Of a DNA stretch of 64,000 bases, positions 55,100-64,000 are shown piece after piece. The position numbers and the translations under genes are program-made. Positions within the stretch are counted from its first letter, which is position 1; each line of letters begins with the position of its first letter. Below the pieces are notes generated by a model that saw only the letters and a list, made by a program, of their open reading frames with translations, made no database searches and was not told where the DNA came from. Source of the stretch: Echinarachnius parma (taxonomy: Eukaryota > Echinodermata > Echinoidea > Clypeasteroida > Echinarachniidae); NCBI GenBank assembly GCA_037951105.1, contig JBAMJV010001386.1:1-64000 (forward strand), written 5' to 3'.

Positions 55100-56160
55100 T
55101 ATTATCCAAGCTCTCTCTCTCCCTCTCGGCACAAGACCTGTCTCCCCCCTTTGGTGTGCAAAGACACAAAGAACAGGTTCAAAAGATCCGATGGGGGTAG
55201 GTTGAGAAAAGTTTTGTCGGTATACTGTTCTCTGCGCTCAGCGCTGCGACGACACAGAATAGAGAGTGCGGGACCGAAGCGGTGCTTACAGACTGCAAGC
55301 AAACTCTCTGTCACCACTACCCGACCAGAGAATCGCGTTAACTTGATGTGAATCCACAAAGTGTTAGTCTTGGCGGAAGCGGGAACTCCGCGTTGGAACC
55401 GTGCCCGGGCTCGCTCAGTTACATTTGATTCACAGGAAAGGAAGGGGCAAGGGGCTCTTGTTTCCTCCACAAAATTAAAGAGCCTTCAATTGATATGTCC
55501 CAGAGAAATTCGCACGAATTATTTTTTCTTTTTCTTTTTGAAGCACAAGCAGAGATTTCACGGGAGCAAAAAAGGAGAGGCTTATTCATCGAGCGGTAAG
55601 GAGTGGTGTGTATAACACTGTTATTAAGGGTCCTTCCTCGACGGTGACTATTGTTCGAATGCAACTTTTTCATAAACACTATACTCAAAGGCTCACACAA
55701 TTTTTTTTCCCTCCCCCGAACAAGAAAATAAAGACCAGAGAAGAAAAAAAATCCCTCTACAATTTCGACAAATGAAATGGGGGCAGGGACTCGCTTTTCA
55801 TCAGTAAATTATTCGACCGAGCTAGCGCGAGGTGAAACGGTATACAAAAGAAAATTACGTTTCTCGCCATTAATACGCGTGGTGGGTGGTGGTAAGAGAG
55901 GACGGTACCGTTGGCTGTAGCGAGTCTACCAATGGGCGTCGACTGAGTGGAGGAGGTGGAACTTATTGAGCGATAAGTTTTGTCGTCGCCGCTGATTGGT
56001 CGACGATCATTCGCGGTAAGTCTTTGAAAGGCTAATCGACCATCATGTGGAGGAGGGGTGCATGGCAACCGAGGACCTCCTACCTCCCTCATTTGGCATC
56101 ATAATCATTACACTTACTACCACCCCTCCGTCGATTAACTCCCCACCGGGCTCTCGCAGC
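55100..56160. promoter_or_regulatory. GC-richer promoter-like block
   Basis: Stands out from its AT-rich surroundings by higher GC and CpG content. It includes a reverse CCAAT box (ctgattggtcg near 55990), a second CCAAT (taccaatggg near 55928) and a GATA word. Open frames on the minus strand (55102-55470, 55757-56092) are compositional. It could be a distal FGF promoter or enhancer, or the start of a gene outside the window. Confidence 0.25.
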
Positions 56161-56299
56161 GACTAGATTACTTTTCAATTACTACGGAATGCTCAGTGGC
56201 CTTTTAAAAATCTTACCCATATTTCGAAGCATGCTGTTTATTTATTGATTTTTTGTGGAATAATTCTGCGGCGTATAATTATAATATTCGGTAATTTTC

Positions 56300-56345
56300 T
56301 TGGACGGTATAAAACCCTTGCACGGCTCTCTCCAGTTGGTCCGTT
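56300..56345 (+). promoter_or_regulatory. TATA box and initiator-like sequence
   Basis: TATAAAA at 56308-56314 is followed 26 bp on by a pyrimidine-rich initiator-like tctccagttgg. The next ATG (56394) opens a frame of only 47 codons with no recognised domain. No downstream exon could be linked. Confidence 0.25.
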
Positions 56346-57058
56346 GTGCTGCAGATAGATTGTGACTCTAATTTGTGACTGCCAAAACAGTTATGATTAT
56401 TCCGTTTTGCATATATAATTGTATAGCCCTGCACAGTCGTGAACTAGATAGACTGGCTAGGTGTATTATACCGGTTCACACGCACTTTCACCAGACTTCA
56501 AACAAGAGAGGTGCAACGCTTTGGTATCTTGGGTAACCAACGGGATTTTGAATTATCAATATCGACTTGAGGTTTAATTACAGCTGCATGCATGCGAAGC
56601 TCGGTGATAAAGCATTTTTTGGCTATAGTTATATAGGTCCTCTACATAATTATTGCACGCTTGTTCCATCATTCAGTATGGTATAACACGCGGTTGTAAT
56701 ACGTGTGGAGCAGATGATCATGATATCATTTTGTATCAGCTGCTTAGCATTGTACTTTTATGAATTAGACCCTAGCTTTCTCGCTAATATTCTAAAAATG
56801 ATTTATACAAGAACTGAAAAAGTGGAATATTAATCAGGACAAACCTAAACATGAAATGATTCCGGGTATACAATATTTAGCCAGATCATTTAGAGAGTTT
56901 TCTAATGGTAACATATCTCGTTACACGATTCAGGCTATTGAGGCTAAGAATATAATTATAATATCTGCATTTTAATGTTTGTTGTGAATTATAGAACTTT
57001 TGCTTATATCAAAATCGGCATGATAAACAGCGCACATCATAATACAAGTGATACAGAC

Positions 57059-57454
57059 TTAAAGGGATCTAGTAACTTTGTTGGCATGTGCAAAAAGTGA
57101 TGAATGGTTGATGCAATGTATAGTGCTGTTATCTCATATGTCCACAGGGTATTGTGTGAAAATTTCAAGTCAAATGGACATTGCATGGCCAAGTAATGAG
57201 CGAAAATGCAAAGTGATATTGGGTGATATTCACGAACTCACTGCATTCACTTTGTACAGGGATGAAAAACTCGCCCGGAGTTTTTCTTATCTGAATACTT
57301 TGATCGTACATATCTTTGTAACGAAAGGGAAATTTGAAAAACCGAAACCTGTCCCATGATTTTCTTGTTAATACGAATACAACAAGGTATGAGGGAACCG
57401 CTAGAATTAAAATTTTATTTTGAGGATTTGGACAATGTTACTAAGTCCCTTTAA
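57059..57454. mobile_element. TTAA-flanked MITE, copy 2
   Basis: TTAA at 57059-57062 and 57451-57454, with the same inverted ends and the same interior as 34698-35085. Long stretches are identical, with a few small indels, so both copies are fairly recent. The 93-codon open frame inside is not conserved as an open frame in copy 1. Confidence 0.8.
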
Positions 57455-57459
57455 GGTAC

Positions 57460-60400
57460 AGTATGACCAAAGAAATGAGCGAGAAAAAAAAGGTATTAAC
57501 TTATTTGAAAATATTTGTTCTCCTTTGATCAACGACAATAAAGGATGAATGAAAAATATATGAAATAAAGAATTATGAAGTCACAGAATGCATTTCTACA
57601 TTTTCATTTTTCTTCTTTTTTTTTTAGATTATCGACACGTCCATGATCGAGTGCCTTATCAAGTAAACGTTTCGAACCACAATAATGACTTGGAAAAATA
57701 TAAATTTAATTTCGATTATTTATTTAAAGTGGCCTTCTGGGACCGACTGTATAATACTCTGTTGAGACCTTTACGGGTTTCCTCTTCCAATGGACCCTTT
57801 TTAATTCCGAATATAATATTTTAAAAACAGTTACAAGGTTTCTTTTCATTGATATCGAACGGTACTAATTATTTACCGATCAAAAATATATACAATTTTG
57901 CACACACAAGGGCATGCATGTGCCTCTTGATTAGCCTGTTTACATTATTGTGTTATAATCATTAGTAAAGCTTATAAACTACGTATAATCTACGTAAACA
58001 TGGTATTAATGAAACTCTACCATGTCTACAGCGCAGTCCATATTCATCATGTTTATATAGATGTCATTTACACGTTTGTAATCATGATAATGAAGTATTA
58101 TTGTTAATGTTAATGATTGATGACCCGGAGTCAAACATGCCAGCTCAATAACAAAAACAATTTTGATTGATCTATCGGAAACGCACGTCTGTACAGTGAT
58201 ACTAAAATAGAATTTGATAAAAAGACCTATTTACGCAGACGCTTATAATAAGAGAAGACGAAGAAAGGGGGAAACTGGGGCGGTGAGACCGAATTAAATC
58301 GGGGAGGGGTGTTGACAATCGGAATAAAAACGAGAAAAGGTGTTCTTCTGAAAAATACTACCCCACCTAACCGAGACAGGTGCATGGGGGTAATTATGAG
58401 GGAAGCAAGAATCATATTTCCTTTATTCATATCTCGCTTACTAGTGCTTTAATTGGGGTGGGGTGGGGGGGGGGGGCGTTATGGTACCGTAGGGCATGTA
58501 GTGGGCAGCATTTTGCATCCCATGCAGAAAGGTCACACAACCCATATAACGGGGTATAAAGGGGTGTGGAATATTGAGGGGGCAACGGTTGGAGGATATC
58601 GTAATGTTTTCATTTGTATCAATCGGGATGCTGCATTCTCGTTTCCAACTTCCGAAATCGTATTTCATGGGGGGGGGGGGGGGGGAGAGGAGGAGGGGGT
58701 TTAGGGAGGGGTGTGTCCACTCTTCACATCCCCAGCATGCATCCACATTGATGGGAAATTACGTCTAGAGATAATTGATGAAAGGTCCCATCACGTCTCT
58801 CGATTAATGTCATTCAAAACACCTACGCATCAACCAACATGATGACGACCTATAACCAATGCATGGTTTTCTCAATTGTTTCTCACTCAAAATTAGGGAT
58901 AATTAAAACAAAACATATTTTCGTGGGGGTAGCGTTGTCTAATTGTCTGCGCAATATCTCATTATATACTAGAAACCGGGTAATGGGTCTTGGTATTGGA
59001 ATGATTGAGGTTGTAAAAATGCCTGTCACACATTACATTACTCGGCAACCGAGGACATCATTAATTGATGTTTTCATATTTGTATCGAATTGTACTCAGT
59101 AATAACATGCTAATTTAAACATGGTAAAAGATAGAAGATGACTATATAATTTGTTTATATAAATTCAATTGATTTATTTTGTACTTTAAATATATATTTC
59201 ATCCACGAAGAATTTCGTTATTTATTATGATTCTTATAGCTGTGTGGAAGTTCACTTAGTAATTACACTAACGTAATATATAGAAGATAAATATATAAAT
59301 ATACATTTAAAAAAGATTAATCACAAAATCGGCCTCTTTTATAGGTGGTTATTGAACCGTGGACGAGTGTAAACCATGTTGGGTATAAACTTGACAATAC
59401 GTGATGATTGACACATTTTTATCAAGGCATATTTGAACAACGATTGTAAGTATTGATAGCAATATCAGCGTTAAACAAAATATCGTAATGATTACCATAG
59501 CAAAATATGGACACAATATAAGACAGGAAAATAGCAATACATTATACAGTTAGAGCTGCTTTAGCGACCAAAAATTATTAAAACCACCTCTTTACAAAGA
59601 TTGAAAGAAAAAACACTTATCCTGTCTCCATAAACATTGATAAAAACAATTTTGAAGATATGAGCCAGTTAAAAATATCACCTATTTATATATAAAGACG
59701 GCTCTGTTTGTATCTCTTCGGTGGTCTTTATAGAGAGGCTCAAATCTATCATTGTATTTAAACTTAACTAATATTATCTACCAAGTAGGTGTTTATTATC
59801 AGATGATCGGGAAAGCTATTTGTATCGGTCATGCACTTTCTTTGACGCACCCCGTGTAGTTAAGCAACAGAGCAACAGGGGGCGTGCTTCCACAGAAGGG
59901 GGCATGTAAAGTTGAAGGGTAGGCTCGTGGGTTTTGGGTCGATGTATAAATAAGAGTGTTCCCTTATTTAAATGCTTTAAATCTATTTCGGTCAGTTTTA
60001 TTTTCAATCAAATTAACGACGGATAATCATATTAATGACATCATAATAATATTAGAAGATAACTCGAACGCATAAGTGATTATGATCTCTGTGATATATG
60101 TATTTATCTTGTTATTATTTTTGTTTGAATGAACATTATCACACAACATTATCTGACAATATTCATTTTATTTGTTTAGTTATTCATTCTAGCAAACCAT
60201 GCCGTTCTTTTTACTCCTTTGTTTGTCTTTTCTGAGCTGTATAATCGGATGCAATGAAAATCCCGTTGATAAAATCCAGCTTTTATCATGCCAAGATGCA
60301 TTATACTGGCTATTATCAAATCAAATTCCTGTGTATCAAAGTCCGCTAGTTTGCCAAATACTTCAGATGTAAAGTTCACATTAATCAAAGATATATGATT

Positions 60401-60800
60401 TTATAGTCATTGTCAACGCTTCCTGATGACATATTAAGATATTTGTTATGAGGTGCGTGTGTGTTAGAGACGACAATGGTAAATCAAATCCTTCTACCGC
60501 ACTTGACTCGGGCAACGGACAAGCAAATCGCGGAAACCACATGCTACTAATCACAAACGTCATCCTTTGGGAAAGTTGACGTTTTTAATGAAAATATACC
60601 AAATATAGATTTACTGTTCAAGGTCGAGATATATAGCGTTCCATACGTATATTTCAGCCACAAAACCAGATGTAAGATGGTGGTGTACCGAGAGGTTTTG
60701 TTGTTTTTTTATTATTATTTTCTTACAGGCGATATTGTTAAATTGTGCATATTTCCGCTAAAGAACAGAATACAAATTGTTATTCTTTATTAGTAATACA
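57460..60800. other. Unassigned AT-rich DNA
   Basis: Contains G runs at 58464-58476 and 58670-58684. No gene or transposon recognised. Confidence 0.5.
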
Positions 60801-60804
60801 TTCT

Positions 60805-60960
60805 TTAAAGGGATCTAGTAACTTTGTTTGAATCGACCGAATAAATTGCATCTCTAGTCGTTATGATAATAAGTATGTGTGTGTGACCACATTACTGATT
60901 GCATCGGTGTACATAATTATATTCTAAGAGATGGGGCTTTAATGTTCCTGATTTGTCTAA
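60805..60960. mobile_element. TTAA-type MITE fragment (one end)
   Basis: TTAA then agggatctagtaactttgtt and gaatcgacc, the reverse complement of the right end at 48301-48343. The opposite end is not found nearby. Confidence 0.5.
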
Positions 60961-61131
60961 ACTTATAATCTTCAAAATTGAAGATTTGTGAAATACATCA
61001 TTACTAACAAGTCATGGCGTTGATGTCTATGTTTGATTATACATGAGTCATAATAACTACAGGCCTACTCACTGGAAAAGGTTATCTATAGTCTGCTTTG
61101 GTCAAAGCCGATAAGGTAGAACAGGTGTCAA

Positions 61132-61149
61132 TATAATAATAATAATAAC

Positions 61150-61238
<89 letters not shown>

Positions 61239-61335
61239 TCAATAATAACAATATAAACAAATTATAATAATAAGAAGAATAATAAATATCATGATAATAA
61301 TAATACTACTACTAATAATAATAATATATGACGAT
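61132..61335 (+). repeat. (AAT)n microsatellite
   Basis: Pure for about 90 bp, then imperfect with ACT and AAG variants. Confidence 0.97.
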
Positions 61336-61829
61336 GGTGTAGATAACAATAATAACCATTAATATACCTTGTAACATTACTATTCTGAGGCTATGAGAAT
61401 GATAAGGGTGGAGGGAGGGCATGCAGGGCTAGAGGGGTAATAATATCCTCTTGCCACCCGCCCCCTCCCACAACCCTAATAAGGCTATATGCCACTCAAA
61501 GGACGCAGTCTTCCATTGTCCAGCAGAATGAGGACACACATCATGATCAATTTCAAATTCAACTTCAAAACATTGTAAGTTGTTCTTTTCGGGGGGAGGT
61601 TTAATTTCCTGCGATTGGCATTAAGAATACGTCAGAATCGATTTGTTGGGACTTATAGACTTAGATCTCACGTAAACAGGGACCGGACACGGTATGACAG
61701 CACTGCCGGATGCAGCCGTCTAGGCTAGGTTAATGCCAATGACAAAGAGCGATAGTACTAGTTAGTAGGACCTGGTCTACTGCACACTGATTCGCTTCAT
61801 GGAGAAACTTGCAGTTTGTTGACCCTTTG

Positions 61830-62240
61830 TAAAACTACATATTGTTTTAGTTCGAGTTGCATGGTCTGGGATCCATTACGAATCACATTTTGATTTTTGA
61901 TTTTTGTTCATTATTTGTGTTCACAGATGCAAATGCATCATGCATCCTTTGTGACCTCATGCTTGTTGTGGACTTCTTGTTCGTATTAGACCCATTCCGG
62001 AGGTTGCCCCTTACCAATCACATTTTGTTTTTTGATGGTGCATTTCTCCAGCAATTATTTTGTTCTCCTTGTATAGATGCAAATGCATCATATGCACCCT
62101 CTGTGACTACATATTGTTGTAGCCTTGTTGTTCGTGTCAGACTGGAACCTGCTACTAATCAAAATAATGTCCCTTTTTGATAGTACATTTCTTCAGAAAT
62201 GAGATTTGTCATACATGAAAATGCATCTTGCATTATTTTA
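61830..62240 (+). repeat. ~150-bp tandem repeat, 2-3 units
   Basis: The words gatgcaaatgcatcat (61927 and 62077), ctgtgact/tttgtgacct, tgttgttcgt/cttgttcgt and aatcacattttg recur at about 150-bp spacing. A partial first unit starts near 61830 and a decayed third near 62211. Confidence 0.75.
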
Positions 62241-62299
62241 TTGATTATGAAATGATCTGTCCTGTCATCTTTGTCGTTTTTATTCCTCTTTATATAATT

Positions 62300-62324
62300 G
62301 CATAATAATGATTAATAATAATAA

Positions 62325-62359
<35 letters not shown>

Positions 62360-62575
62360 ATAATAATAATACATGTAATAATAATAATAATAATAATAAT
62401 AATAGTAATAATAATAATGATTATATTATTAATATTAATAATAATACTACTACTACTAATAATAATAATACAAATAATGATGATAATGATAATAATAATA
62501 ATAATACAAATAATAACACTAATACTACTACTACTAATGATAATAATACAAATAATAATAATAGTAATATGAACA
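62300..62575 (+). repeat. (AAT)n/(ACT)n microsatellite
   Basis: Mixed AAT, ACT and GAT triplets. It abuts the 3' end of the minus-strand SINE at 62575-62922 and is probably its expanded (ATT)n tail. The Asn/Thr-rich open frame here is an artefact. Confidence 0.9.
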
Positions 62576-62922
62576 TTTATGAAGCGCAGCTACTGTAAAT
62601 ATAATTATTATAAGTATATTATACTATACTGGGCTTAAATTACTATTATTACCCATTGTTATCAGGTGATTTTCAAACACACACAATGATATTGCGTACT
62701 TTCTCAACTCTCCGGGAGCATACTAGACATGCTGCCAATGGCGCACAGTATAATTCACACCCGACCACGGTACGGTACCCATTTATACACCTGGGTAGAG
62801 AGCAGCAAGACGGATTAATTGTCTTGCTGAAGGACAAAGGCAGAGGGCATACATAGGTTTCGAACTCGGGATCTCACGATCGGAAAGCGCGCACGCTCTA
62901 CCAATCTTGCCACACGACGGCC
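62575..62922 (-). mobile_element. Full-length tRNA-derived SINE
   Basis: On the minus strand, in order: a head with A box TGGTAGAGCGTGCG and B box GAGTTCGAAACC; a body with cagcaagacaattaatccg and acccaggtgtataaatgggt; a 3' end gctgcgcttcataaatgttc; and the (ATT)n tail at 62300-62575. The body resembles conserved central domains of deuterostome SINEs, but I cannot name the domain with certainty. Confidence 0.75.
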
Positions 62923-62929
62923 ACTATTA

Positions 62930-63920
62930 CAAATTGTTTTATAATTTTAATAAGTATTATAATCATTGTTAGGGGATATGATAACAAGGGTTACGTTTGG
63001 GGTCAAGCTTGTAGTAAGGGATATTGAAGTTTTAAGCATCATCATACCAATAATATACCACCCTTTCACAATGTGACATTGACATTTTATAGATTTTGAC
63101 ACATATTGAACAAATTCACGGCTGAAAGTACGATCTGTAAATAATTATTTTCTCTTAAAAGCAGAATTTACCTAGGGTTTTCAAAGAATCGCAAATATCC
63201 CATCGGGCTGAACAATAGGGAAATTGCATACTACTGTAACTTTCACTTATTTGTTAATGTAAAACATGTGATTATTACTGGTCGTCCCCAATTTTGTTTA
63301 TTTTTTCATGAGGTGAGAGAGAGAGACGTGACTAAGTATCAAAATATAAACGTCATTTTTTTCACGCATGATCGCGTGTTATCTATTGTCTACTGTCATG
63401 TTTATGTGATGATAGAATCGATTGATCAAATTTGTTTTTCTGAGTTGATTCACTTTCGACTTCCGAGAAGCGGTCTGCAAAACTCATTTGGATACACGGA
63501 AGTGCGCCAGGAAAAAGTCAACGTTCCAGTTAAGGTCAGTCTGATCGAAAACAAGATTCACAATTAGGTATGCAGGTCTGATTGCTACCTTACAAATATA
63601 ATATTATATTATATAGTTAACCCATTGCTTGCCAAATATTGGAACCATATATTATTCCGCGTGTTATTATTATTTTTTATTATTATTAAAATAGGAACAT
63701 ATACATACTTATTATGCAAATTAGAGTATTTGGGGGGATTGAGTTTAATAGATAGAAATTTTGAAAAAAGCTAAAATGTATTCATTGTTTATTACTATGA
63801 CGTAATTGAATTGTTAATATATTACATTTTGTACTCGATGATTTTGTTTAGTGTTTAAGTAGTGTGTCCATGCTTACATTAGTCTAGGTCTCGGTCATGA
63901 CAAGTCTTGGTCACGATCAC
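62930..63920. other. Unassigned AT-rich DNA
   Basis: A 99-codon open frame at 63268-63567 lacks recognised features and is not called. Confidence 0.45.
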
Positions 63921-63925
63921 GATCA

Positions 63926-63952
63926 CCCCCCCCCCCCCCCCCCCCCCCCCCC
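63926..63952 (+). repeat. Poly-C run
   Basis: Uninterrupted 27-bp C homopolymer near the window edge. Confidence 0.97.
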
Positions 63953-64000
63953 TGCACAATTAAACCAGTGGTCTTGGTTTCTGGCCACTTTTGTAAATTA

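Noticed and set aside
55102-56092. Minus-strand frames of 122 and 111 codons
   Set aside because: Lie in a GC-richer block, lack domains and splice continuity; more likely promoter or UTR-type sequence.
62308-62598. Asn/Thr-rich open frame
   Set aside because: Encoded by the AAT/ACT microsatellite tail of a SINE.

Overview
The window is an AT-rich stretch of an animal nuclear genome. It is intron-rich and full of microsatellites, tRNA-derived SINEs, short inverted-repeat (MITE-like) elements and one decayed non-LTR retrotransposon. Nothing in it is bacterial, viral or organellar. The repeat types and the divergent but complete FGF gene fit a marine invertebrate. An ambulacrarian deuterostome (echinoderm or hemichordate) is my best guess, but this is inference and the species cannot be read from the window.

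The only protein gene I can build with confidence is a fibroblast growth factor on the minus strand. It has five coding exons spread over about 30 kb: 42880-42852, 42389-42353, 39967-39775, 19136-19033 and 13354-13016. All four introns are GT-AG, with phases 2, 0, 1 and 0. The joined reading frame is 702 nt, 233 residues plus a TGA stop. The first two exons, one of them only 37 nt, encode a signal peptide split by an intron. The third encodes a linker and the start of the beta-trefoil, the fourth is the 104-nt exon typical of FGFs, and the fifth carries the Cys-x-Phe-x-Glu-x6-Tyr signature and a charged tail. The split signal peptide, the intron phases and the trefoil sequence place it with the FGF8/17/18 subfamily. 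The product would be a secreted receptor ligand used in developmental signalling.

Layout. 1-13015 lies downstream of the gene and holds a dead LINE reverse transcriptase tail, SINEs, a purine-rich tract, a long ATC microsatellite and low-complexity DNA. 13016-42880 is the FGF gene. Its 20.6-kb third intron holds repeats, a nested MITE insertion and several homeodomain/POU/TCF-like motif clusters that could be enhancers. 42881-64000 is the 5' flank. It contains a possible core promoter near 43.47 kb, a GC-richer promoter-like block at 55.1-56.4 kb, several TTAA-flanked MITEs, SINEs and tandem repeats, and no second gene I can support.

Most long open frames here are products of microsatellites or repeats and were discarded.
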